A stretch of 64,000 nucleotides of DNA, taken from an uncultured Oscillospiraceae bacterium. Lineage in GTDB: Bacteria > Bacillota > Clostridia > Oscillospirales > Oscillospiraceae. The stretch covers positions 48,974 through 112,973 of the forward strand of contig CAAEEO010000004.1 of the NCBI GenBank assembly GCA_900754965.1, given 5' to 3'. The first letter of the stretch is position 1; each line of letters opens with the position of its first letter. Shown piece after piece: positions 32,423 to 41,065 of the stretch. Both the position numbers and the translations under genes were made by a program. Under the pieces are notes generated by a model. The model had not been told where the DNA came from and did not search any database. It was given only the letters and a program-made list of their open reading frames with translations.

Positions 32423-33140
32423 TGTTTCTCAGTCTCCTCTCCAATTTGCCCACAAGGAATGTAAAGAACATGACCAAAATCAAGTAAATCGCTGCCACTG
32501 CAAACAGGGGCAAAAATGCGGAGAAAGTAGCGCTGCGGATGATGTTGCCGCCCATGGTCAAATCGCGGACGGTGACATAGCCGGAGACGGAGGTCTCTTT
32601 CAGCAGTGCAATGAATTCGTTGGCCAGGGTGGGCAGTACATTCTTGAATGCCTGGGGGACAATGATGTAGCGCATGGTCTGGACATAGTTAAAGCCCAGG
32701 GAGCGGCCGGCCTCAAATTGGCCTTCATCGATGGACATGATGCCGCTGCGGAAAATCTCTGCCACATAAGCGCCGGAGTTGATGCCGAAGGCCAGCGTGG
32801 CCACGCCAACGCCGTTCCGGGAAGAGGCAAAGATGATGTAATACATGATCATCAGCTGTACCACCACGGGGGTGCCGCGGATGACGGTGATGTAAAGCTT
32901 GCACAGGGCATTGAAAAATCGCAGGAGAAAACTCCCCAGCCCGGGTCTCAGCTCATCTTTGGTTTTGTCGTATGAAGAGCGGACGATGGCCACAATAATG
33001 CCGATGGCGATACCCAGCAGCACAGCAAAAAAGGTGATTTTTAAGGTGTTTACCAAACCAGTGGTCAGATACCGCCACCGATCATCTTCAATAAAGTTTA
33101 AGTAGAAATCCCGCTGCAACTGGTCGAACCATTCTGCCAA
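32412..33140 (-). CDS. Polar amino-acid ABC transporter permease (HisM/GlnP type)
   Basis: The 242-residue permease has about five membrane segments, beginning TTGLVNTLKITFFAVLLGIA, and the EAA-loop region EAGRSLGFNYVQTMRYIIVP near 165. A TTG at 33140 is chosen because AGGAGG lies nine bases upstream. The longer frame would run into the hairpin at 33171-33201. It pairs with the GlnQ-type ATPase and the binding protein. Confidence 0.92.
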   Translation of the reverse strand: MAEWFDQLQRDFYLNFIEDDRWRYLTTGLVNTLKITFFAVLLGIAIGIIVAIVRSSYDKTKDELRPGLGSFLLRFFNALCKLYITVIRGTPVVVQLMIMYYIIFASSRNGVGVATLAFGINSGAYVAEIFRSGIMSIDEGQFEAGRSLGFNYVQTMRYIIVPQAFKNVLPTLANEFIALLKETSVSGYVTVRDLTMGGNIIRSATFSAFLPLFAVAAIYLILVMFFTFLVGKLERRLRNSER

Positions 33141-33170
33141 AGGGAATCGCCTCCTGTTTTCCAAAATAAT

Positions 33171-33201
33171 ACAATAGGGACGGAACATCCGTCCCTATTG
33201 T
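33171..33201 (-). terminator. Perfect 14-bp hairpin between the binding-protein and permease genes
   Basis: ACAATAGGGACGGA (33171-33184), a 3-base loop, TCCGTCCCTATTGT (33188-33201). It probably acts as a partial terminator or 3' mRNA stabiliser that raises binding-protein output above permease output. Confidence 0.65.
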
Positions 33202-33228
33202 GGAGTTACGGACCTGAGATTAAGGTAC

Positions 33229-34059
33229 TCAGCCGTTGTATGTTTCCAGAAATGCCTTTGCAGGCTCGTTGTCAACGACCACGCAGTCGATCTTGCCGGT
33301 CAGCAGAGCCTGGATGGCATCTGCGCTCTTATTGAACTTGGACACACGCTCCTCGGTGATGCCGCCGTTCTCATAAGAATCGGACAGATAGACGTCGCTG
33401 GTGGTACCCTGCTGCACACCTGCCACATAGTCGGCCTCGGGGTCCAGCAGATCATCTACGGTAGTAATGGGGGAGTCCTCAGTGACAACGATCACCTGAA
33501 TGCCGTTTGCGTAAGGCTCAGAGAAATTCACGGACTCGGCACGGGTGGGGGTGACGGTCAGACCGGCCATGCCCATGTCGGCTTTACCGGACTGGATGGC
33601 GGGCAGGATGGCATCAAAGTCCATGTCGTCCACGATCAGTTTCATGTCCAGATAATCGGCAATGGCCTGTGCCATTTCGATATCGATACCGACAACTGCA
33701 TCACCTTCGTAGTACTCGTAGGGGGGGAAGAAAGCGTTGGTAGCCATGTGCAGTTCCTCTTTGCCCTCAGTGTCGGCCTGGAAGGTTTTGCCATGATCCA
33801 CACCGGAGATGTACTTGTCAACGATGGCCTGTGCAGTGCCGTCTTCCTTCAGAGCGGCCAGAGCCTCATTCACTTTGCCAAGCAGCTCGTCATTGTCTTT
33901 CGCGATGCAGATGGCGTATTCCTCGTTTGCATACTCTGTATCCAGGATCTTCAGGGTTTTTGCAGAAGTATCGTCAGGGTTCTTCTCATCGGAAGAACCG
34001 CATGCTGCGAAACAGAAAACCATCGAAAGAGCAAGCAAAAGTGCAACAAACTTTTTCAT
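33229..34059 (-). CDS. Amino-acid ABC transporter binding lipoprotein with circularly permuted SBP domain
   Basis: The 276-residue lipoprotein has a signal peptide ending in the lipobox CFAAC (Cys20). In family-3 binding proteins the segment LKILDTEYANEEYAI...KYISG is the C-terminal part. Here it comes first (about residues 35-86). A linker (87-100) joins it to the usual N-terminus LHMATNAFFPPYEYYEGD, and the protein ends at VVVDNEPAKAFLETYNG, where the C-terminal part would normally follow. All fold parts are present, so this looks like a circular permutation and not a truncation. AGGAGG precedes the ATG. It is the first gene of the importer operon. Confidence 0.88.
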   Translation of the reverse strand: MKKFVALLLALSMVFCFAACGSSDEKNPDDTSAKTLKILDTEYANEEYAICIAKDNDELLGKVNEALAALKEDGTAQAIVDKYISGVDHGKTFQADTEGKEELHMATNAFFPPYEYYEGDAVVGIDIEMAQAIADYLDMKLIVDDMDFDAILPAIQSGKADMGMAGLTVTPTRAESVNFSEPYANGIQVIVVTEDSPITTVDDLLDPEADYVAGVQQGTTSDVYLSDSYENGGITEERVSKFNKSADAIQALLTGKIDCVVVDNEPAKAFLETYNG

Positions 34060-34115
34060 TTTATTTACCTCCTAAAAACATCGTCGATTCATGCAGTGCA
34101 TCAACCGATGGACAG

Positions 34116-34144
34116 ATACTACCACTAAACGATGAGAATGTCAA
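34116..34144 (-). promoter_or_regulatory. Promoter of the amino-acid ABC operon
   Basis: On the minus strand a perfect TTGACA is followed after 17 bases by TAGTAT. Confidence 0.8.
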
Positions 34145-34263
34145 TGGGAAAATTCAAAAATATTAGATAATATTTCATTATTCAAAAGAAAATCTGAATA
34201 AATATGCAAAAATGACCGGTGAAGATGAATATTGCAGGCGAGAATTCTGCATTATCATAATTT

Positions 34264-34283
34264 ACAAATATAATTATATTTGT
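34264..34283. promoter_or_regulatory. 20-bp perfect palindrome, operator candidate for the XRE/S24 repressor
   Basis: ACAAATATAATTATATTTGT is fully self-complementary and its last base is the first of the -35 TTGACA. This is where an autoregulated repressor would bind. Confidence 0.6.
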
Positions 34284-34311
34284 TGACATAAAAATGCAAA
34301 CATGATAGGAT
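34283..34311 (+). promoter_or_regulatory. Promoter of the XRE/S24 repressor gene
   Basis: A perfect TTGACA (34283-34288), 17 bases, TAGGAT (34306-34311). Confidence 0.8.
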
Positions 34312-34329
34312 GACCGAGAGGTGATGGTC

Positions 34330-35094
34330 ATGATCGGAACGACCCTCAAGCGTCTGCTGCAAGAGCAGGATATGAATGTCAATGAACTTGCAAGAAAGAC
34401 GGGGATTTCGGCACAGACTTTATATAGTATCATCAAGCGGGACAATTTGAAGGTGGGGGTTGATGTACTGCTGAAGATCTGCAGTGCATTGGAAGTGCCC
34501 ATTGAAACTTTTTATCAGAGTACAAAGGAGCGGCATCCTGCGCCGGAACTGCCGGAGCCTGCGGAGTGGGATCTGGTGCGAACCTACCGAAAGTTGGACG
34601 CCCATGGAAAACAGCTGACAAAATTGGTCATGGATGCGGAATTGAACCGTTTGGAGCAGGTTCAGGAAACGGAAACAGAGCCGGAGGCAGTGAAAACCAA
34701 AGTGATTCCGCTGTATTTGACACCGGCTGCTGCGGGTTATGCCTCTCCGGCGTTTGGAGAGGATTATGACGACTATCAGGTTCCTGCGGACAGCCAGGCG
34801 GATTTTGCGTTTCGGATCAGTGGAGACAGTATGGAACCTTATATTCCGGACGGTTCTATCCAGCTGGCCAAACGGGGTGCAATCATCCATGACGGAGATG
34901 TTGGACTGTTTTTTGTAGATGGAAACATGAAGTGCAAACAGTATTGCCAGGATTATTACGGAAATGTGCATCTGTTTTCCCTGAATCGGAACAGAGCGGA
35001 TGCAGATGTGCAAATTTCCTCCAGTTCCGGCATTATGCTGATGTGCTTTGGAAAAGTGCTGCTGCCGGGGTACATTCCTTTGCCGCAGGACTGA
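34330..35094 (+). CDS. XRE-family repressor with S24 (LexA/CI-like) peptidase domain
   Basis: The 254-residue protein has an N-terminal HTH (NELARKTGISAQTLYSIIKR, about 16-35) and a C-terminal S24 domain with FRISGDSMEPYIPDGS near 160 (nucleophile Ser) and AKRGAI near 180 (a candidate Lys). It resembles phage CI-type repressors that cleave themselves under RecA activation, but no phage genes are near, so it is a chromosomal stress-type regulator. GAGAGGTG precedes the ATG at 34330. The capA-like gene follows after 34 bases and is probably co-transcribed. Confidence 0.87.
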   Translation: MIGTTLKRLLQEQDMNVNELARKTGISAQTLYSIIKRDNLKVGVDVLLKICSALEVPIETFYQSTKERHPAPELPEPAEWDLVRTYRKLDAHGKQLTKLVMDAELNRLEQVQETETEPEAVKTKVIPLYLTPAAAGYASPAFGEDYDDYQVPADSQADFAFRISGDSMEPYIPDGSIQLAKRGAIIHDGDVGLFFVDGNMKCKQYCQDYYGNVHLFSLNRNRADADVQISSSSGIMLMCFGKVLLPGYIPLPQD

Positions 35095-35128
35095 AGAAAT
35101 TACACACATTATATAAAGAGGGAACAGT

Positions 35129-36457
35129 ATGAATGGGATCAGAAAACTGCTGGCAGGGTTATTGGCGGTATGTATGTTGATGCCGATGACGGCATGTCGG
35201 GAGGAAAAGGAAGAGGAAGTGGTGGCGGAAACACCGGATATTTCCAACAACGGATTGTATTCCCCGGAACCAGAACCAACGCCTACAGAAGAATCGGAAC
35301 AGGGAGAAGAGCGGATCGTGATCTCCATGGTGGGGGACTGCACATTGGCCTCCAGTCAGTATAATGATGATTTTGAGCGCGTCATAGGGGATGATTACAC
35401 CTGGCCTTTTGCCGGCGTGATGGACATTGTGGGAAAGGATGATTTCACCATCGCAAACCTGGAGGGCAGTTTCTCTGACAACCAGTTGGCTGCCTCTACC
35501 ACCTTCTATTTCTGCGCCCCGTCTTCCTATGCTCAGATTCTGTCGGAGGGCAGTGTGGATCTGGCAACGATGGGCAATAACCACACCAACGAGTTTGGCA
35601 AAGCCGGGGTTGAGGATACCAAGGCTGCATTGGATGCGGTAGGGGTGTCTCATCTTTCCGGCGGATATGGGGAAATTTACGAGGTCCAGGGAATGAAACT
35701 GGGCGTCTATGTATCCCCCTTTGGCCCGACTGCGGAGAATATGAAGTCCGGTGTGACAGCGCTGAAAGAGCAGGGCGCGGATGTGATCATTGCCTGCGCG
35801 CATTGGGGACTTGAAGGAACCTATAAACCGGTGCAAGCTCAGATTTCTGCGGGGCAGGCAGCCATTGATGCCGGTGCGGATGTGGTGTGTGGTTCTCACC
35901 CCCATGTGCTCCAGAAAATGGAGGAGTACGGCGGCGGCTATATTTTCTATAGTTTGGGCAACTTCAGTTTTGGCGGCAATACCAATCCCCGGGATAAAGA
36001 TACTGTGGTCGCCCAGGTGAACATTGTGAAAACGGAAGATGGTGGATACGAAGTGGAGGGCGTCAGCTGGATTCCCTGCAGTTTGACCAGTAAACCGGGT
36101 ATCAATAACTATCAGCCGATTCCCTACGAAGAGGGGACGGAGGAATACGAGCGGACGATGTCCAAAATGGAGGGAACGTTCACCGGACCGGATTTGGTGG
36201 TGGATTACTCGCATTTGGATGGGAAAGAGGATGACCCGGCTCCCAGCGCCGCACCGGAGACCAGTCAGCCGCCTGTTACCGAATCGCCTGTAGAGCCGCC
36301 GGCGCCGGAAACGGGGACGGATACAGGTACAGAGGCAGGCGGAACGACGGACGGCGGCTCAGAGACAACAACGGAGCCGAACGGAGAGGCTGCACCGCCT
36401 GTACAGGAGCCGCCGGCAGACAGTCAGCCTGCAGAAGAATCAACGCCTGCTGCATGA
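35129..36457 (+). CDS. CapA/PgsA-like lipoprotein (poly-gamma-glutamate synthesis family)
   Basis: The 442-residue lipoprotein has lipobox MTAC (Cys23), an acidic linker and a CapA metallophosphoesterase-like domain: VGDCTLA near 69, NLEGSF near 110, GNNHTNEFG near 149, AHWGLEGTY near 222, GSHPHVLQKM near 253 and SLGNFSFGG near 275. The last 75 residues are Pro/Thr/Glu-rich, like a wall-spanning or disordered tail. PgsBC genes are absent, so capsule synthesis is unlikely and the role is unknown. Confidence 0.87.
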   Translation: MNGIRKLLAGLLAVCMLMPMTACREEKEEEVVAETPDISNNGLYSPEPEPTPTEESEQGEERIVISMVGDCTLASSQYNDDFERVIGDDYTWPFAGVMDIVGKDDFTIANLEGSFSDNQLAASTTFYFCAPSSYAQILSEGSVDLATMGNNHTNEFGKAGVEDTKAALDAVGVSHLSGGYGEIYEVQGMKLGVYVSPFGPTAENMKSGVTALKEQGADVIIACAHWGLEGTYKPVQAQISAGQAAIDAGADVVCGSHPHVLQKMEEYGGGYIFYSLGNFSFGGNTNPRDKDTVVAQVNIVKTEDGGYEVEGVSWIPCSLTSKPGINNYQPIPYEEGTEEYERTMSKMEGTFTGPDLVVDYSHLDGKEDDPAPSAAPETSQPPVTESPVEPPAPETGTDTGTEAGGTTDGGSETTTEPNGEAAPPVQEPPADSQPAEESTPAA

Positions 36458-36477
36458 GCGGCTGTAATGGAATCAAT

Positions 36478-36518
36478 CAAAAAAGCTGTACCATTCCTTG
36501 GGATGGTACAGCTTTTTT
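36478..36518. terminator. Bidirectional terminator between capA-like and ferredoxin genes
   Basis: AAAAAGCTGTACCATTCC and GGGATGGTACAGCTTTTT pair nearly perfectly. Confidence 0.9.
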
Positions 36519-36522
36519 GCGG

Positions 36523-36711
36523 TCATGTTTCTTCGATTGCGCTGACAGGGCAGTCCTGCATGGCTTGCTTAGCGCTGTTTTCCGCGCCGGGAGGCACGGT
36601 AGACTTGGCTTCAGAAACGCCTTCTTCCGTCATGTGAAACACCTCCGGACAAATGCTGACGCAAAGTCCGCAGCCAATACAGTTTTTGTTTACGATATAC
36701 TTCATATACAA
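36523..36711 (-). CDS. Single-cluster [4Fe-4S] ferredoxin
   Basis: The 62-residue protein has CIGCGLCVSIC (CxxCxxxxxC pattern, residues about 11-21) and a later CPVSAI (near 54), giving four ligands for one [4Fe-4S] cluster, as in Thermotoga/Bacillus-type ferredoxins. It is a small electron carrier with unknown partners. GAAAGGAG precedes the ATG. Confidence 0.9.
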   Translation of the reverse strand: MYMKYIVNKNCIGCGLCVSICPEVFHMTEEGVSEAKSTVPPGAENSAKQAMQDCPVSAIEET

Positions 36712-36801
36712 ACTCCTTTCTTCATACCGGGTCGGTGGATATGGTGAAAGTATGGACGGCTCTGCCGGAAAATATACCGGGAGCAGGTCAAACTCTGTAT
36801 A

Positions 36802-37569
36802 TCAGGCGGGGAGCTGCCGGCCGGTGTGGTCAATGGAATAGTCCCCGGACAGAATCATTTGAGAAACCGGCAGAATCTCGTATCCCTCGTTGAGCAGATA
36901 TTCGATGATGGATGGCAGTGCCTCCGGCGTGTGCAGTGCGGCGTTGTGGAACAAAATGATGCTGCCTGGCTCCACCTGCGTGGTGACTCGTGTGTAAATC
37001 TCGTCGGCGGAGAGTTCTTTCCAGTCCAGACTGTCTACATTCCATTGAATGACCTGCACGCCGATACCATTGATGGCAGAAACGACATGGTCATCATACT
37101 CGCCATAAGGACAGCGAAAGAGTGTGGGGCGTGTTCCGGTAATTTGCTCGATTTTATCGCTGCAGGCATTCACATTCTCCACGATCTGCTGTTCTGTGAG
37201 TTTGGAAAAATGGGCATGGTCGTTGGAGTGATTCATCACATCCATCCCAGCATCTGCCAGCGCCTTGACCGATTCCGGATAACGGTCTACCCATTCGCCG
37301 ACCAGGAAAAAGGTGGCTTTCACATTGTAGTGCTGAAGAATATCGATCAGCTCCTGGGTGTCTTCGTTTCCCCAGGCGGCATCAAAGGACAGAGCCACCG
37401 TTTTGTTGTCCCGTTCCACGGAGTAGATGGGGAGCACCCGTTCTGTGGCGGAAACCCCCACGATGTGCGGGGAATTGACGGCATAGAAGATCAGGCAGAC
37501 TACAAGTATCAATCCCACAGCTGAAAGCGATTTTTGATGTTTTTTCAGCGTTTCAAAAAGATGTCTCAT
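36802..37569 (-). CDS. Polysaccharide deacetylase, PdaB-like
   Basis: The 255-residue protein has an N-terminal membrane anchor (about 17-33) and a NodB domain: VALSFDAAWGNEDT near 55, ATFFLVGEW near 85, the metal HSNDHAH near 115 and RCPYGEYDDHV near 147. The FDAAWGN form instead of TFDDG is like the spore-cortex protein PdaB, although PdaB is often catalytically doubtful. A sporulation role is inferred. Confidence 0.87.
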   Translation of the reverse strand: MRHLFETLKKHQKSLSAVGLILVVCLIFYAVNSPHIVGVSATERVLPIYSVERDNKTVALSFDAAWGNEDTQELIDILQHYNVKATFFLVGEWVDRYPESVKALADAGMDVMNHSNDHAHFSKLTEQQIVENVNACSDKIEQITGTRPTLFRCPYGEYDDHVVSAINGIGVQVIQWNVDSLDWKELSADEIYTRVTTQVEPGSIILFHNAALHTPEALPSIIEYLLNEGYEILPVSQMILSGDYSIDHTGRQLPA

Positions 37570-37724
37570 GGATCAGACCCTCCAATCTTTTTGGTACATC
37601 TTATGGACAGGGAGCGGGGAGTATGCGTCTGCACAGCGGCGGGAATTTTTGAAAATGGTCATTTGTCACAAAAAAGTCATATAGACATTGTATAGAAGAA
37701 CATGGCGTAATTTGTAAATCATCA

Positions 37725-37753
37725 TTGAAAAAAGATTGTCAATGTTGTATAAT
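37725..37753 (+). promoter_or_regulatory. Promoter of hppA
   Basis: TTGAAA (37725-37730), 17 bases, TATAAT (37748-37753). Confidence 0.8.
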
Positions 37754-37828
37754 ATGTTACATCTAATGGGGAGTTCTTCCAAATCCGCAAATGCTCCCTG
37801 CAAAAAAAGTTAGGAGTGAGACTCTAAA

Positions 37829-39949
37829 ATGGAAAACCTTTTCTGGATCGGTTTTGTAGGGTTCGCACTGGCCATTCTCTTTGCCTGGATGCAGAGCAGA
37901 AAGGTTATGGGCTTTTCCGAAGGAACCGAAAAAATGCAGAAAATCGCGGCGAACATCCGCGAGGGTGCCAATGCGTACCTGAAACAGCAGTATACCACCG
38001 TATTTAAAGTATTCGTTGTGGTGTTCATTCTTCTGTTGGCCATCGCATTTTTCTCTGACGGGAAGATGCTGTCCAAGTTCACGCCCTTTGCCTTTGTCAC
38101 CGGTGGTGTGTTCTCCATGCTGGCCGGCCTGGTGGGCATGAAGATTGCCACCAACTCCAATGCACGCACTGCCTGGGCCGCCTCCGAGAGCCTGAATAAG
38201 GGCCTGCGTGTGGCATTCTCTTCCGGTTCCGTCATGGGCTTTACCGTTGTTGGTCTGGGCATGCTGGATATCACCATGTGGTTCTTCCTGCTGCGCTATG
38301 TGTTCCATGTGGATGATCCCGTGGCGCTGGGCAACATCATGGTCATGAACGGCATGGGCGCATCCTTTATGGCTCTGTTTGCCCGTGTGGGCGGCGGCAT
38401 CTACACCAAGGCAGCCGATGTGGGCGCTGACCTGGTGGGTAAGGTCGAGGCCGGTATTCCCGAAGATGACCCCCGGAACCCTGCAACCATCGCTGATAAC
38501 GTGGGCGACAATGTGGGCGACGTGGCTGGCATGGGTGCTGACCTGTATGAGTCCTATGTTGGTTCCATTCTGGCAACATTTGCCCTGGGCGCTGTGGGCG
38601 GATACGGTTGGAACGGTATGCTGCTGCCTCTGGCATTGGCTGTGTGCGGCATCCTCTGCTCCATTTTGGGTTCCTTCCTGGTCAAGACCAAGGAAAATGC
38701 CTCTCAGGAATCCCTGCTGAAGAGCCTGCGTACCGGTACATACACCGCAGCAGTTCTGGCAGCTGTCCTGGCAGCACCTCTGACCTATTTCATCGTGCAC
38801 AACATGGGCGTTTACATTGCCATTCTGTGCGGTCTGATTGGCGGCTGCGCCATCGGTTACTTCACCGAATACTATACATCCGATACATACAAACCCACCC
38901 AGCAGCTGGCGGAGGCCTCCGAAACCGGCGCTGCCACCATCATCATCGGTGGTATTTCTCTGGGGCTGAAGTCCACCATGACTTCTATTCTGATTGTTGC
39001 TGCTGCCGTTCTGGTCAGCTATTTTGCAGCTGGCGGCTCTGTGGATATTGTGGACGAGTCCGGCGCATTTACGGAAGCATTCAATAAGGGTCTGTACGGC
39101 ATCGGTATTGCCGGTGTTGGCATGCTGTCCACGCTGGGTATTACTCTGGCAACGGATGCATACGGTCCTGTGGCCGATAACGCCGGCGGCATTGCTGAGA
39201 TGGCAGGTCTGCCTGAGGAAGTGCGTGAGCGCACCGACGCTCTGGACTCTCTGGGCAACACCACCGCTGCTACCGGCAAGGGCTTTGCCATTGGCTCTGC
39301 CTCTCTGACAGCACTGGCACTGCTGGTGTCCTATGTCAATATCGTTCAGGAAAATACCACCGAGACACTGAACTTCACCCTGACCAGCCCCACAGTGCTG
39401 GTGGGTATGTTCATCGGCGCCATGCTGACCTTCGTGTTCTCTGCATTCACGATGAGTGCTGTGCAGACTGCTGCAGAGTCCATCGTGGTGGAGGTTCGCC
39501 GTCAGTTCCGGGAGATCGCCGGTATCATGGAATACAAGGCAGATCCCGACTATGCGGCTTGCGTGGGTCTGTGCACCAAGGGCGCACTGCATGAGATGGT
39601 CGCTCCTGCACTGATGGCGATTATCGTTCCCCTGGTGACCGGTCTGATTCTGGGACCCACCGGCGTGGTTGGCCTGTTGGGCGGCGTGTCTGTCACCGGT
39701 TTTGCAATGGCTGTGTTTATGTCCAATGCAGGCGGCGCATGGGATAATGCCAAGAAGTACATTGAGGCTGGCCATCACGGCGGCAAAGGCTCCGAGCAGC
39801 ACAAAGCAGCTGTGGTGGGCGACACCGTAGGCGATCCTTTCAAGGATACTTCCGGTCCTTCTCTGAACATCCTGATCAAGCTCTGCTCCACGGTTTCTAT
39901 CGTGTTCTCCGGCCTGATTTTGGCGTTCAACCTGATGAAACTGCTGTAA
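37829..39949 (+). CDS. hppA: Membrane-bound cation-pumping pyrophosphatase
   Basis: The 706-residue protein has about sixteen membrane helices and hydrolyses PPi to pump H+ or Na+. The catalytic loop DVGADLVGKVEAGIPEDDPR lies near residue 200, with DNVGDNVGDVAGMGADLYES near 225 and DTVGDPFKDTSGPS near 670. GNTTAATGKG near 474 carries Ala where K+-independent enzymes have Lys, which suggests the K+-dependent class. The pumped ion cannot be decided by eye. It has its own promoter and highly expressed codon use. Confidence 0.95.
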   Translation: MENLFWIGFVGFALAILFAWMQSRKVMGFSEGTEKMQKIAANIREGANAYLKQQYTTVFKVFVVVFILLLAIAFFSDGKMLSKFTPFAFVTGGVFSMLAGLVGMKIATNSNARTAWAASESLNKGLRVAFSSGSVMGFTVVGLGMLDITMWFFLLRYVFHVDDPVALGNIMVMNGMGASFMALFARVGGGIYTKAADVGADLVGKVEAGIPEDDPRNPATIADNVGDNVGDVAGMGADLYESYVGSILATFALGAVGGYGWNGMLLPLALAVCGILCSILGSFLVKTKENASQESLLKSLRTGTYTAAVLAAVLAAPLTYFIVHNMGVYIAILCGLIGGCAIGYFTEYYTSDTYKPTQQLAEASETGAATIIIGGISLGLKSTMTSILIVAAAVLVSYFAAGGSVDIVDESGAFTEAFNKGLYGIGIAGVGMLSTLGITLATDAYGPVADNAGGIAEMAGLPEEVRERTDALDSLGNTTAATGKGFAIGSASLTALALLVSYVNIVQENTTETLNFTLTSPTVLVGMFIGAMLTFVFSAFTMSAVQTAAESIVVEVRRQFREIAGIMEYKADPDYAACVGLCTKGALHEMVAPALMAIIVPLVTGLILGPTGVVGLLGGVSVTGFAMAVFMSNAGGAWDNAKKYIEAGHHGGKGSEQHKAAVVGDTVGDPFKDTSGPSLNILIKLCSTVSIVFSGLILAFNLMKLL

Positions 39950-39968
39950 GGTTTCGAATACAAGCACA

Positions 39969-39999
39969 AGACGGCACACCGCAAAGCGGTGTGCCGTCT
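39969..39999 (+). terminator. Hairpin after hppA
   Basis: AGACGGCACACCGC and GCGGTGTGCCGTCT pair over 14 bp with a 3-base loop. There is no U-run, so it may stabilise the 3' end or terminate weakly. Confidence 0.6.
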
Positions 40000-40124
40000 G
40001 CTGTTGCCGAAGATGGAAAACGGCAAAATGCACAAGTTTTTGATGAAGTGAATGTGACTTTCGCTGTTCCTTTTTGGACGAAAGTCTGCTATACTGTAGC
40101 AAATGTTTGTACGGAGAATGCCCC

Positions 40125-41015
40125 ATGAAACGAATTGTTACGATCCAGGATATCTCTTGCATCGGTAAATGCTCCCTGACGGTGGCGCTGCCGGTAATCT
40201 CAGCCATGGGCGTGGAAACGGCTGTGATCCCCACGGCTGTTTTATCTTCCCATTCCGTGTTTCCCGATTTCACTTTCCGGGATATGACGGAGGAGATAGC
40301 TCCCGTTACCCGGCATTGGGAAACACAACAGCTGCGCTTTGACGCGATATATACGGGGTATCTCGGCTCGGAAGAGCAAATCGATGTGATCGAACAGGTG
40401 TTTGAGCGGTTCAAAACGCCGGAAAATTTGATCTTTGTGGACCCGGCCATGGCGGACCAGGGAAAGATGTACGCCGGTTTTGACCGGGCATTTGCCGATA
40501 AAATGGCACGGCTGTGTGCCAAAGCGGATATCATCGACCCCAATGTGACCGAGGCCTGTTTCTTGACTGGGACGGAGTATCGGCCATATCAGGACGAAGG
40601 GTATGTACAGATGCTGCTGGAAAAACTGGCACGGTTGGGGGCAGGTACAGTTGTGCTGACAGGGGTCAGTGAGCAGCCGGGGCATACCGGCGTGGCCAGT
40701 TTGGACACACGGACGGGAGAGCGTTTCTCCTATTCTCACGCCAGTCAGCCCGGGCAGTTTCATGGAACGGGAGACATTTTTTCCAGTACAGTGGTTGGTG
40801 GGCTGATGCGGGGGCTATCCCTGCCGGAGGCGTTGAAATTGGCTGCGGACTTCACATATACCTGTATTCTGGCAACCACCCAGGACCCGGATCGGCGCTG
40901 GTATGGAGTCAGTTTTGAACGGGCGCTGCCGGCGCTGATCCATGCCCTGGAGCAGCGGGATTTGACTGGCGACTTTTCAAGGAGTTTACAAAAAATTGAC
41001 GGAACTGCGCTTTGA
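40125..41015 (+). CDS. Pyridoxal/pyridoxamine kinase (PdxY/PdxK family)
   Basis: The 296-residue ribokinase-like enzyme begins RIVTIQDISCIGKCSLTVAL. VDPAMADQGKMY is near 108, and the anion hole and catalytic Asp are in HGTGDIFSS near 214. It phosphorylates vitamin B6 forms to make PLP. The ATG at 40125 is chosen over an earlier frame because the N-terminal strand starts there. It is followed by an unrelated regulator. Confidence 0.88.
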   Translation: MKRIVTIQDISCIGKCSLTVALPVISAMGVETAVIPTAVLSSHSVFPDFTFRDMTEEIAPVTRHWETQQLRFDAIYTGYLGSEEQIDVIEQVFERFKTPENLIFVDPAMADQGKMYAGFDRAFADKMARLCAKADIIDPNVTEACFLTGTEYRPYQDEGYVQMLLEKLARLGAGTVVLTGVSEQPGHTGVASLDTRTGERFSYSHASQPGQFHGTGDIFSSTVVGGLMRGLSLPEALKLAADFTYTCILATTQDPDRRWYGVSFERALPALIHALEQRDLTGDFSRSLQKIDGTAL

Positions 41016-41065
41016 AAGTTCACAAATAGGGGATATACTGAGGTTCGAAAGAGGAGGGCTGCATT

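Noticed and set aside
37763..40543. A 926-codon open frame on the minus strand opposite hppA
   Set aside because: It is a shadow of the codon-biased pyrophosphatase gene: no ribosome binding site, low-complexity His/Gln/Cys-rich translation, no domain.
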